The notes beneath the pieces are model-generated. The model searched no databases. It was not told the origin of the DNA and was given only the letters and a program-made list of their open reading frames with translations. Of a DNA stretch of 23,620 nucleotides, positions 1 to 7,147 are shown one piece after another. The translations under genes and the position numbers were made by a program. The DNA lies in assembly GCA_964415045.1 (NCBI GenBank), contig CAYPZL010000079.1:1-23620 (forward strand), written 5' to 3'. Origin of the DNA: CAYPZL01 sp964415045. Lineage in GTDB: Bacteria > Planctomycetota > Phycisphaerae > Sedimentisphaerales > Anaerobacaceae. Every line of letters begins with the position of its first letter. Within the stretch, counting starts at the first letter, position 1.

Positions 1-66
1 TTGTCCTCAACCATACCAGAGAACGCGACCGGAGGCAGCCTTTCATGGGATTACCCATCGGGGATT

Positions 67-94
67 GATTATCGATGATTGATGATTGATAATC
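67..94. repeat. Four-heptamer repeat with inverted ends
   Basis: Four consecutive 7-base units are visible: GATTATC, GATGATT, GATGATT, GATAATC. The two inner units are identical direct repeats. The outer two are perfect reverse complements, so the block is a short tandem repeat capped by an inverted repeat. It lies about 115 bases upstream of the hypothetical gene at 209. Function is unknown; a protein-binding site or a slipped-strand footprint are both possible. The rest of 1-208 shows no gene and no convincing promoter. Confidence 0.6.
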
Positions 95-208
95 TCTTCG
101 TCCTCGGGAGGCATGAAGTGGGATTTGTGAAGCGTGAAGGGAGATAGATGCATTCCTCTGCGTCCTCGGCGTACTTTGGGGTTAGGAATCCGACGCAACA
201 AACCATAG

Positions 209-925
209 ATGTCGAAAAGTGCGAAAAAGGGCTGGTGTTCGGCGCTTGTTATCAGTCTAATGGTTGTGATGAAACTAGACGAACTTTCAGCTCTGGAAAA
301 TGAATGGCTTGCAAAGCAGGCCTCGGTGCATGGGTCTCACGGTGATCGGGATGCTGGGTACGAGCGGATTGGCGCGTACGAAGCGTGGCGAGAGATCTTT
401 CGTGAATACGTGATGTTAAGCAGAGACGGCGATCTTGAGGCGTTGAAGCGTGCACTCTTCCTCTACTGGTACGAGTACTCCGAGCCCCATTGGCTCAGCG
501 GCATTCTCAAACTTGATTACGCACTCAGCGAAGAGTTGCTGCGCAGGGTCAACGAATTGGCGAGCAAGGGACGGCTTGATGAGGAACTCAGGTGGATGCT
601 TCCCTGGTACTACTCGATTTGCGATTACTATCTTGATGGCCGCGAAGGAATAGATGCATTGAAGCAGGCCAGCATGCAAGAGACCAATATGAGGGATCCG
701 CAGTGGTGGAGACTACAATGCGGGCGATCATCATTCGAGAATCGCGGCCAAATGGGTGAGTATTGGGGGAGCGCCTGCTCGTCACTGAATCAACCGTGGG
801 CAGACCACGACAATAACGGAAGGCCGGTGATGCAAGTGCCGGCATCACAGGGTTTCCTGACCGGCTTCATCAGAGGAATATACTCAATGCTCGGCTTGCC
901 ATGGCGGGGACGGATCAAGAGGTAG
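209..925 (+). CDS. Hypothetical protein, possible N-terminal membrane anchor
   Basis: A 238-residue product that I do not recognise. Residues about 9-22 are hydrophobic (WCSALVISLMVVM) after a lysine-rich start, so a short signal anchor is possible. The body is rich in Trp, Tyr, Glu and Arg and looks mostly helical, for example EAWREIFREYVMLSRDGDLE and LRWMLPWYYSICDYYLDGRE. The C-terminus (GFIRGIYSMLGLPWRGRIKR) is basic. No catalytic motif is visible. No good Shine-Dalgarno supports the ATG at 209; in-frame ATGs at 260 and 269 are alternatives and would remove most of the hydrophobic segment. The gene stands alone, flanked by short tandem repeats on both sides (67-94 and 928-962). Coding status is likely because of its length and protein-like composition, but no family supports it. 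Confidence 0.6.
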   Translation: MSKSAKKGWCSALVISLMVVMKLDELSALENEWLAKQASVHGSHGDRDAGYERIGAYEAWREIFREYVMLSRDGDLEALKRALFLYWYEYSEPHWLSGILKLDYALSEELLRRVNELASKGRLDEELRWMLPWYYSICDYYLDGREGIDALKQASMQETNMRDPQWWRLQCGRSSFENRGQMGEYWGSACSSLNQPWADHDNNGRPVMQVPASQGFLTGFIRGIYSMLGLPWRGRIKR

Positions 926-927
926 GA

Positions 928-962
928 GATTGGGGGGATTGGGGGTCAACTCTTGACTCTTG
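928..962. repeat. Short tandem duplications after the orphan gene
   Basis: Two exact tandem duplications sit almost back to back, just past the stop codon of the orphan gene. GATTGGGGG occurs at 928-936 and again at 937-945. ACTCTTG occurs at 949-955 and again at 956-962. With the heptamers at 67-94 they bracket the orphan gene. Function is unknown. Confidence 0.6.
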
Positions 963-1271
963 ACGAAGTGGCGACGGGACGTGTGGAGCCGACGTGTTTG
1001 GTTAGGCAGGGTTCGGAGTTTGTTGTGTTGTTGGGAGGCATGGCCGGTGGGTGGGGTCGATGCGGATGAGTAGGTCGGTGTCTCGGCCAAACTGTGCTGC
1101 GGCGTAGAATACGCGGGTCTGGCCGCCGCACGTTGTTTCTGGTGCGATGCTGAGTTCTCTCTCTCGGCCCGGATGCTTCACTTCGTTTGGCGTGACGAGC
1201 CCGTAATGAGTTGGCACAGAGCACGAGGGTGTCGTGGTCGACGCGGGGTGGCGGTTCGGGCGTTCTGCAGT
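963..1271. other. Intergenic region without a supported gene
   Basis: About 310 bases separate the orphan gene from the 3' end of the minus-strand unit. Minus-strand open frames of 71-92 codons exist here, but they have no ribosome binding site and are Arg/Pro/His-rich. One frame (1002-1217) contains a mildly protein-like stretch (RVFYAAAQFGRDTDLLIRID) that might be a decayed gene end. I see no terminator with a T-tract and no RNA gene. Confidence 0.45.
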
Positions 1272-2492
1272 TCAGTGGTCACTGTCCCAGATGGCTTTGA
1301 TGGTCTCTTCCTGGTTGAAGCCGGTGGGTACGGCGTTGCTTTTGGTGTTGGCCCAGTACCAGTGAATTTCGCCGACGGGCGCGGCCAGGGTGCGGCTGCC
1401 GGGCATCTGGAGGTAGCCGTTCGGGTCGTGCGTGCGAATCCAGTGCCAGGCGTAGCAGAGCCACTGGTTGCGGTACGCTTCGCTCTGGTGGGCGAACCAG
1501 CAGATTTCGTCGTAGCCCCAGATCCAGTGGGCGCCGATGTTCTTTCCCTCTCGTCCGCTTCGGCCGAAATTGTCCAACTCGGCGATGAAGGGCAGGCTCT
1601 CACACGCCCATCCGCTGGGAGTGACGCCTCCTTTGCTGCGTCCGAAAATGCTGTCGAGATAGCCCATCTTCAGGACGCCGTACCCGGGCTTATCCACCAC
1701 TTCGTCGATTCGCAGCGGGAAGGAGTGGAAATCGAACATGAGCCTTCCGTCGTGGACGATGCCGCCGCTGGGGACGTGGGCGTCGCAGATCAGCATGTGA
1801 CGCCGGGCGTGCCGGCGGGCGTATCGGCGCACGATCTCCATCATGCGGCGCCAGTGGACGTGTTCGGGATCGCGGTCGTCCATAATCTCGACCTGCCCGA
1901 AATGGACGGCCTCGACGCCGATGTCGATGTAGCGCCGGCACAGGTACACGAACCACATCTGCGTTTCGAGCCGGCTCATGTCGGGCACCGACGCGCCCCG
2001 GCTCCAGTGGTTGACGCGATGGCCGTCGGGATACAGCATGGATTCGTAGCGAAAGTGGCGCTTCTGCGGTTCCAGGCCGAACTGCTTGAAAACGTCGGCC
2101 GGTATTGGAATCTGATTGACCTGTTCTGTGACAATTTCAAAGGCGGCGGCCTGCAGAACGATCTCGGGATCGGCTTCGTGGAGCTTGGCGGCAATGGGCT
2201 TGGCGGTGGCGAGCAGGCTCTCGAGGGACGCCTCGCCGCCCCAGCGGTAGATGGCCCGGCCGATGAACTTGGCGCCGGTGTGCGTGAGCATGCGGACGTT
2301 GTCGTTGACGTCACCGATGCCGTGCAGCACGGCCGCCATGGTGATGCTGCGGGACAGGTAATTCTCCAGCACATCTCGGGAGATGGTCCCGTCGAAGCGG
2401 TAGTCGCGCGTTTCTTCGCGGGCCGCGGCCGCACCGGCCCAGGGACTGGTCAGAATCGCGAGCGTCAGCAGGATCGTTGCGCATGCTTTCAT
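1272..2492 (-). CDS. Secreted protein of unknown family (406 aa)
   Basis: The ATG at 2492 begins a clear Sec-type signal peptide (MKACATILLTLAILTSPWAGAAAA), preceded by GGAGG. The longer upstream frame is Arg/Pro-rich and is not used. The mature part is rich in Trp, His, Tyr and Asp, with phrases such as VEAVHFGQVEIMDD, HMLICDAHVPSGGIVHDGR and IGAHWIWGYDEICWFAHQSE. This suggests an exported catalytic or binding domain, possibly a TIM-barrel hydrolase fold with acidic residues at strand ends (inference only). The start codon overlaps the stop of the upstream PLP enzyme (TAATG at 2490-2494), so the two are probably translationally coupled. It is the last gene of the Gfo/Idh/MocA unit, which hints at carbohydrate or cell-wall-related catabolism. 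No established family is recognised. Confidence 0.8.
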   Translation of the reverse strand: MKACATILLTLAILTSPWAGAAAAREETRDYRFDGTISRDVLENYLSRSITMAAVLHGIGDVNDNVRMLTHTGAKFIGRAIYRWGGEASLESLLATAKPIAAKLHEADPEIVLQAAAFEIVTEQVNQIPIPADVFKQFGLEPQKRHFRYESMLYPDGHRVNHWSRGASVPDMSRLETQMWFVYLCRRYIDIGVEAVHFGQVEIMDDRDPEHVHWRRMMEIVRRYARRHARRHMLICDAHVPSGGIVHDGRLMFDFHSFPLRIDEVVDKPGYGVLKMGYLDSIFGRSKGGVTPSGWACESLPFIAELDNFGRSGREGKNIGAHWIWGYDEICWFAHQSEAYRNQWLCYAWHWIRTHDPNGYLQMPGSRTLAAPVGEIHWYWANTKSNAVPTGFNQEETIKAIWDSDH

Positions 2493-3706
2493 TATTGGCC
2501 TCCATTTGAGCCGGCGTCGCGGCGTTTGGTTACGGCGCGTTTCATACGGTCGAGGGCCCGCAAAAGCGTCTCCCGGGGGCAGCCGAAGTTGAGCCGGACG
2601 TGGCCGTCTCCGTGGAAGAGTTTGCCGTCGGAGAGTCCGACGCCGGCCTCTTCGAAAAACCGCACGGGCTCGGACAGGCCCAGGCCCGTGACATCGATCC
2701 AGGCGAGATAGGTCGCTTCGACGTCGTCCATCGACAGTCCGGGAACCTGCTCGTTGATGAACGTGTGGACGAGGTCCCGGTTGCCGCGCAGGTAATCGAT
2801 CAGCGCGGTTCGCCACGGTTCGCAGTCACGGTAGGCCGCCAGGGCGGCCGCGTAGCCGAGCGCGTTGGGATGAGGGACGATGTCACGCCTGGCGCGATTG
2901 AACCGCGCGCGCAGCTCGGCGTTCTCGATGACGGCAAAGGCGCAGTTGAGCCCCGGGACATTGAACGTCTTGCTGGGCGCCATGAGCGTGATCGTGCGGG
3001 CGGAGATGTCCGCGCCGAGCGTTGCGGTGGGGATGTGATCTTTGCCGTCGAGGACGAGATCGCAGTGTATCTCGTCGGAGCAGAGGACGACGCCGCGTTC
3101 GAGACAGATGCGGGCGACGCTCTCGAGTTCGGATCGTTCGTATCGCCTTCCGACGGGGTTGTGCGGATTGCACAGGAGCAGGACGCGGGATCGCGCGGAG
3201 ATGGCGCTTTGGAGTCCTTCGGTGTCGAAGGTGAAACGATTTCGTTTCCGTCGCAGCGGGATGGTCTTGAGCGTCCGTTGCGAGAGTGCGGGGGCGGCCA
3301 GAAAAGGCGGGTAGGCCGGTGTGAAGGTGAGCACCTCGTCGCCGGCGTCACCGAACGCGCGGGACGCGATGTTCAGGGCGGGGACCAGCCCGGGCAGCCA
3401 TACGATCCACGACGGTTCGATGGCCCAGGCGTACCGGGTCCTCAGGCGGGTGACAACGACGTCCACCAGCTCCGCCGGCGGGACCGCGTAGCCGAAGACG
3501 CCGTGCTCGATGCGCCGGTGCAGCGCCTCCAGTACGGGCGGCGGCGCCTGGAAATCCATGTCCGCCACCCACATCGGGATCACGTCCCGGTCCCGGTATC
3601 GGGCCCACTTGAGGCTGTCGGTGTTGCGCCGGTCGAAGACCTTGTCGAAATCGATGTTCGTGTCCATGTCGAAAAACGCTACGTGCCGGACGGCGGAGAT
3701 TGCCAT
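2492..3706 (-). CDS. MalY/PatB-type PLP C-S lyase / aminotransferase
   Basis: Fold-type I PLP enzyme of the MalY/PatB group, whose characterised members cleave cystathionine or cysteine C-S bonds in the cytoplasm. Family landmarks are in order: FDRRNTDSLKW near residue 24, VIPMWVADMDF at 42-52, the PLP-contact motif NPHNPVGR at 180-187, SDEIHCDLV at 210-218 with the PLP-pyridine Asp211, and the Schiff-base lysine in APSKTFNVPGL (Lys246). Full length is normal for the family. The start is uncertain: ATG at 3706 has a weak GGTGG upstream, while ATG at 3667 gives the N-terminus more usual for the family. The gene sits 57 bases after the Gfo/Idh/MocA gene and overlaps the next gene by one base, so it belongs to the same operon. 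Exact substrate cannot be told from sequence. Confidence 0.9.
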   Translation of the reverse strand: MAISAVRHVAFFDMDTNIDFDKVFDRRNTDSLKWARYRDRDVIPMWVADMDFQAPPPVLEALHRRIEHGVFGYAVPPAELVDVVVTRLRTRYAWAIEPSWIVWLPGLVPALNIASRAFGDAGDEVLTFTPAYPPFLAAPALSQRTLKTIPLRRKRNRFTFDTEGLQSAISARSRVLLLCNPHNPVGRRYERSELESVARICLERGVVLCSDEIHCDLVLDGKDHIPTATLGADISARTITLMAPSKTFNVPGLNCAFAVIENAELRARFNRARRDIVPHPNALGYAAALAAYRDCEPWRTALIDYLRGNRDLVHTFINEQVPGLSMDDVEATYLAWIDVTGLGLSEPVRFFEEAGVGLSDGKLFHGDGHVRLNFGCPRETLLRALDRMKRAVTKRRDAGSNGGQ

Positions 3707-3763
3707 AATCCACCGCCCGGCACCTGCGGTAAAAGGTCCTTGTACGATTCGGTGACAAACTCG

Positions 3764-5083
3764 CTACAGCGTCCAGCCCGGGCGATAGGGCCGGCGGATC
3801 AGCGCATCGGCTTCGGGACAACCGACGGCCTTGAGGTTCCGGGCGTCCCAGTCGAGCTTCCGGCCCGTGCGCAGCGCCACGTTGCAGAGCAGCGCCGCTT
3901 CGGTCAGGGCGCCGGAGTAGTCGAAATTGCACGTGGTGGGTCCGCCGGTCTTGCAGGCCTCGGTCCACTCGCGATGGTGGCCGATGGAATCCGGGATGAA
4001 CGGTTCGGGCCGCTGGAAGTCGGCGAACTTCTCTTCGGGCAGCAGCATGTGCCGGCCGTAATCGGCGATCAGCATCCCCTTGGTGCCGATGAAGAGCACG
4101 GCGTTGCCCCACTGTGGGATGTTCTGCTCTTTCACCAGTTCCGGGTAGCCTCCGCCGTTGTACCAAGTCAGCGTCAGGGCCGGCAGGTCGCCGCGGGCGG
4201 CGTATTCCTGTCGGGCGATGGTCCACTTGGCGGTGCTCTCGGGGTGGACCGGGCCTTTGGCCTCCACGGTCAGCGGGTGCCTCAGTTTCAGGGCCCAGAA
4301 GACCAGGTCGCAGTAGTGACAGAAGAAGTCGCCCAACTGGCCGTTGGCGAAGTTCCACCAGTAGCGCCAGCCGAACGGGGCGTACGCGGAATGGTAGGGG
4401 CGATAGGGAGCGGGCCCGAGCCACAGGTCCCAATCGAGCCCGTCCGGGACGGGCGGCCGGTCGGTCGGCGCGTCGGGCTGGGACATGTCCGTCGGCGTGG
4501 GTTGTCCCTTGAAGTTGGCGCCCAGCCAGACGTGCACGTCGCGCACGGGGCCGATGGCGTTGGTCTGTATGAGCTCGACGACGCGGCGGTAGTTGCCGCC
4601 GGCGTGAATCTGCGTGCCCATCTGTGTCACGAGGTTGTTCTCGCGGGCGACCTCGGCCATGCGGCGGGCCTCGTATACGCTGTGCGTCAGCGGCTTCTCG
4701 CAGTAGCAATGCTTGCCGAGCTTCATGGCCATCATGCCGGCCACGGCGTGCGTGTGGTCGGGCGTGCCGATGACCACGGCGTCGATCTTGCGGTGCATCT
4801 CATCGAGCATCTTGCGGAAATCCTTGTACCGTTTGGCGTTGGGATGCTGCTCGAAGGTCTGCGCCGCGCGACCGCTGTCCACGTCGCAAAGGGCGACGAG
4901 GTTTTCGTGGGCCACGCCCCGGATATCGGCGGCGCCGCGACCGCCGATGCCGATTCCGGCAATGTTCAGCTTCTCGTTCGCCGCGAAGCCGCGCACCAGG
5001 CGGCTGTTCGACAGGATGACCAGGCCCGAGCCGGTCCAGGCCATGTTGCGGAGGAAATTACGACGGGTTACTTGTCGGGACAT
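3764..5083 (-). CDS. Gfo/Idh/MocA family oxidoreductase, Tat-exported
   Basis: NAD(P)-dependent oxidoreductase of the Gfo/Idh/MocA family, 439 residues. The N-terminus carries a twin-arginine signal (TRRNFLR, residues 6-12) followed by a hydrophobic stretch, so a folded, cofactor-loaded protein is probably exported. The Rossmann glycine motif GIGIGGRG is at 43-50. The family signature GKHCYCEKPLTHS, with the EKP triad, is at about 123-135. The C-terminal half contains WRYWWNFANGQLGDFFCHYC, typical of the planctomycete/Bacteroidetes secreted subfamily. A Shine-Dalgarno (AAGGAGT) precedes the ATG at 5083, and a promoter-like pair lies at 5132-5160. It is the first gene of a three-gene unit with the PLP enzyme and the secreted unknown. 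Role in sugar or cyclitol oxidation is inferred from the family; substrate unknown. Confidence 0.93.
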   Translation of the reverse strand: MSRQVTRRNFLRNMAWTGSGLVILSNSRLVRGFAANEKLNIAGIGIGGRGAADIRGVAHENLVALCDVDSGRAAQTFEQHPNAKRYKDFRKMLDEMHRKIDAVVIGTPDHTHAVAGMMAMKLGKHCYCEKPLTHSVYEARRMAEVARENNLVTQMGTQIHAGGNYRRVVELIQTNAIGPVRDVHVWLGANFKGQPTPTDMSQPDAPTDRPPVPDGLDWDLWLGPAPYRPYHSAYAPFGWRYWWNFANGQLGDFFCHYCDLVFWALKLRHPLTVEAKGPVHPESTAKWTIARQEYAARGDLPALTLTWYNGGGYPELVKEQNIPQWGNAVLFIGTKGMLIADYGRHMLLPEEKFADFQRPEPFIPDSIGHHREWTEACKTGGPTTCNFDYSGALTEAALLCNVALRTGRKLDWDARNLKAVGCPEADALIRRPYRPGWTL

Positions 5084-5131
5084 CGTTTTCTACTCCTTAT
5101 TCGTAGGACTGAGGACGTCATCGAAACCACT

Positions 5132-5160
5132 ACGATAACAGTTCCCTCCCGCCAAGTCAA
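5132..5160 (-). promoter_or_regulatory. Promoter of the Gfo/Idh/MocA operon
   Basis: On the minus strand a -35-like TTGACT (5155-5160) is separated by exactly 17 bases from a -10-like TATCGT (5132-5137). It sits about 50 bases upstream of the ATG at 5083, with the Shine-Dalgarno between them. The match is to sigma70-type consensus by eye. Confidence 0.55.
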
Positions 5161-5171
5161 TTGCAGGCGGC

Positions 5172-5210
5172 CGGCACGGCCCTTTCGCCTTCCGGCAGAG
5201 GGCCGTGCCG
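5172..5210. repeat. 12-bp perfect inverted repeat / strong hairpin
   Basis: CGGCACGGCCCT (5172-5183) and AGGGCCGTGCCG (5199-5210) are perfect reverse complements around a 15-base loop. No T-tract follows on either strand, so it is a poor intrinsic terminator. It lies just upstream of the -35 box of the Gfo/Idh/MocA promoter, so an operator or an intergenic palindromic element is possible. Confidence 0.6.
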
Positions 5211-5402
5211 TTCCATTTGTTCCAGGGTGCCGCAGAGGTGTTGCTTTGCCCTTCGAAGTCCCCGCTTGACTTCATACTTCACCGTGGCAATCCGGGTCTG
5301 CGGTGTTCGAGACTGTGGGATCAGCCCGTTGTGGCGAAAGAGCACGCAACGAAAGTCCCTGAGGGTGTGTATCTCGTCTTTTTTCGTTCATCGCGCTTGA
5401 CC

Positions 5403-5648
5403 TTAATTTTCCACTTCGACTTTGGGATTGAGATTATAATAGACTCCGAAGTTGAGCGTCCGGGGCAGGATCTCGTCCACGTACGGATCCATAAACGGGT
5501 AGAGCCGTCCTGATACCCGGAACTCTTTTCGGGGGGATTCGGCCCGGAGCTATGGAAGCAGTGGCACCTGAAGGCCGATGCGGTGCCAGCATGCGCTCGG
5601 CGCCCCGACCGCGTGCGATGCGGACCGCGCCAAGACCGCGAGCGGCAT
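5403..5648 (-). pseudogene. Amber-interrupted coding remnant (gene 3' end)
   Basis: A minus-strand frame opens at ATG 5648, preceded closely by GGAGGAGG. It runs 32 codons to a TAG at 5550-5552, then continues 48 codons in the same frame to TAA at 5403-5405. The part after the TAG is strikingly protein-like: LRAESPRKEFRVSGRLYPF, then MDPYVDEILPRT, then LNFGVYYNLNPKVEVEN. The residues just before it (RIGLQVPLLP) fit the same protein. The alternating aromatic and polar end resembles an outer-membrane barrel strand, although the last residue is not Phe. I read this as the decayed 3' end of a gene with a nonsense mutation. The N-terminal 20 or so residues are less convincing. Family not recognised; stop-codon readthrough is possible but less likely. 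Confidence 0.45.
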
Positions 5649-6076
5649 GGATACCCTCCTCCAGCCATTCCTGGCTGTTGCTTCTCTGCATCTCACCATC
5701 ACCCGGCATCTTTCGATGCGCGCGTGCGCACATCGGCATCAAAAGACGATAAGATGAATCTGCCGCGCCCCGCATACGCTCCGGACCGATGGGCTCGGCG
5801 CCCGGTCGTTCCGGCAGCCGCTGACAATACAGTACGGCGCGATCGCGAAAAGTCAAGAAAAAAATGCGTAACTATTTTTGATGACGTCAAGCAGGTGGCA
5901 TTGTCGCGACGCTGGATCGACGTCATACGAAAATATCTCCTGCCGTCGGCTTCTTATTTATAGTAATACCGACCTCGAAACGGTAGTTGCAGCCCTCTGG
6001 GACGCATGACAGTGCTGCGCGCCGGAGTGTAGTCTTGTCGTTCTGGAATAGCCTTTCGTTGGGGAAAGACATTTGT
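5649..6076. other. Intergenic region before the HTH genes
   Basis: Together with 5211-5402 this forms most of the 1-kb gap between the Gfo/Idh/MocA operon and the HTH genes. No frame here has a ribosome binding site plus a protein-like composition. An AT-rich stretch (about 5850-5970) contains an A-tract and a TATAGT hexamer that could belong to a promoter for the HTH remnant, but no matching -35 box is evident. No RNA gene recognised. Confidence 0.4.
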
Positions 6077-6379
6077 ATGAACAGTGCCTATGATTTCCCG
6101 GTGATGCGTGTACTGCGGCGGCAATTGGGATTGACGCTCCAGGAAGTGGCGCGTCGCAGCGGCCTGACGTATCCAACGGTGGAGTCCGTCGAAACGAACA
6201 AGACCCTGCCCTCGCGCAAGACGCTGGACGCATTGCCGGGGCGCTGCAGATTTCGACCCGGCCTTCGGAGACGCAGGCCGGGAGCAGAGCGGTTGCACCA
6301 CGCCAGATGGGATGTGAAATCTTTTTTGCCCGGAGCGGCCAAGTTGGCCTTTTCGGGCCGACTGGGGCGGGTAGGATAA
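6077..6379 (+). pseudogene. Frameshifted XRE-type HTH gene remnant
   Basis: ATG at 6077 begins MNSAYDF and encodes a helix-turn-helix region matching the intact regulator at 6503: 43 of the first 53 residues are identical by direct comparison (shared RRSGLTYPTVESVETNK). At about 6235 one G is missing relative to the intact copy (cattgccgg against ctctggccgg). This shifts the frame to an unrelated Arg/Pro-rich tail ending at 6379. After the shift only a few residues (QIST) still match in the restored frame; the cupin half is absent. It is a decayed or truncated duplicate, although the surviving N-terminal HTH could still bind DNA if expressed. The later sequence up to 6502 is open in the restored frame but shows no similarity to the intact copy. 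Confidence 0.75.
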
Positions 6380-6433
6380 AAACAAGTTTACTTTTTGACG
6401 ATATTCTTGTTTTATTGGAGGGCCCCAATTGGG
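6379..6433. promoter_or_regulatory. Inverted repeats upstream of the XRE-cupin gene
   Basis: Two dyads lie in the leader of the regulator. AAAACAAG (6379-6386) and CTTGTTTT (6406-6413) are perfect 8-base arms 19 bases apart, flanking AT-rich DNA with a TTGACG at 6395-6400. CCCAATTGGG (6424-6433) is a perfect 10-base palindrome. Either could be an autoregulatory operator of the HTH protein. Promoter boxes are poorly matched, so the assignment is tentative. Confidence 0.4.
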
Positions 6434-6502
6434 CAGAGTGGATGAAAGTGAACCTACGGTGGGGGCATGGTGAAGCCGGAACGGCCTCAAAAGGGGGTAA
6501 AT

Positions 6503-7114
6503 ATGAATAGCGCTTATGATTTCAGGATTATTCGGGTACTGCGTCGTCGTCTGAATTTGACGCTGCAGGCTCTGGCCCGTCGTTCCGGGTTGACCTATCC
6601 GACCGTCGAGTCGGTCGAAACCAATAAGAATCTGCCTTCGCTGCGGACGCTGGACGCTCTGGCCGGAGCGCTGCAGATCTCTACCAGCGACCTGTTAGGC
6701 CTTGTCGAGCGGCGTCTGGTCCAGCGACGGTCGGCCAAAATCGAGCAAGCCACACGTTTGAATCGGGCCGACAAGGGGTTGGAGAAGTGCCGGATCGCCC
6801 GGTACGACAAGGGCAAGCTGATTCGCGTCACGGCCGAAGAGGGCGACCACGTTCACGTGATGGGCCTGCACGAGAACGTTCACGAGTTCTGCTACGTCCT
6901 GAGTGGAGTTGTCGAACTGCGTATCGAGGACAAGGCCTACCGCCTGGGGCCGGACGAGACGATTCTTTTCGACGGCCTCCTCGATCATTCTTATACCCAA
7001 ATCGAAACCGGAGAATACGTGACGGTCCATATCCCCAAGGATATCCGTGCTATCGAGAAGCTCCTCGAGGCCAAGCCGGAAGAGGAACCCGATCAAGAGC
7101 TCTCCCCATTATAA
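6503..7114 (+). CDS. XRE-family regulator with C-terminal cupin domain
   Basis: A 203-residue DNA-binding regulator. Residues about 9-64 form an XRE-type HTH (RRRLNLTLQALARRSGLTYP) and residues about 100-178 a cupin sensor barrel (HVMGLHENVHEFCYVLSGVV, then AYRLGPDETILFDGLLDHSY), where a small ligand or metal may bind. The C-terminus is acidic. The start at 6503 is chosen because AGGGGGT lies just upstream and because the N-terminus aligns exactly with the degraded copy at 6077; an upstream ATG at 6467 would overlap that ribosome site. HTH-cupin proteins generally control nearby metabolic or redox genes in response to a small molecule. It converges on the acr3 end of the arsenic operon with only 31 bases between stops, so a link to arsenic control is possible but unproven. 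Confidence 0.88.
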   Translation: MNSAYDFRIIRVLRRRLNLTLQALARRSGLTYPTVESVETNKNLPSLRTLDALAGALQISTSDLLGLVERRLVQRRSAKIEQATRLNRADKGLEKCRIARYDKGKLIRVTAEEGDHVHVMGLHENVHEFCYVLSGVVELRIEDKAYRLGPDETILFDGLLDHSYTQIETGEYVTVHIPKDIRAIEKLLEAKPEEEPDQELSPL

Positions 7115-7115
7115 G

Positions 7116-7147
7116 AAACGGCCTTAGACTGCTGTAAACGCCGTTTT
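7116..7147. terminator. Candidate bidirectional terminator
   Basis: AAACGGC (7116-7122) and GCCGTTT (7140-7146) are perfect 7-base arms with a 17-base loop, located exactly between the convergent XRE-cupin and acr3 genes. The 3' arm ends in TTTT on the plus strand, and the minus strand reads GCCGTTTCTTAT. Arms are short and the T-tracts modest, so strength is uncertain. Confidence 0.45.

Noticed and set aside
1002..1217. Minus-strand 71-codon frame with a short protein-like stretch
   Set aside because: No ribosome site and no recognisable family. Kept only as a remark on the intergenic region.
1173..2711. A 512-codon plus-strand open frame
   Set aside because: Antisense to the secreted protein gene with its signal peptide and ribosome site; its own start has none, and its composition is low complexity (Ala/Val/Asp).
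2600..5269. An 889-codon plus-strand open frame
   Set aside because: It is antisense to the Gfo/Idh/MocA and PLP enzyme genes, which show clear family motifs. Its product is Gly/Val/Arg-rich with no motif, a usual shadow in GC-rich DNA.
6307..6510. Open frame continuing after the HTH frameshift
   Set aside because: It is in the restored frame and open, but shows no similarity to the cupin half of the intact copy and has no ribosome site; probably chance.
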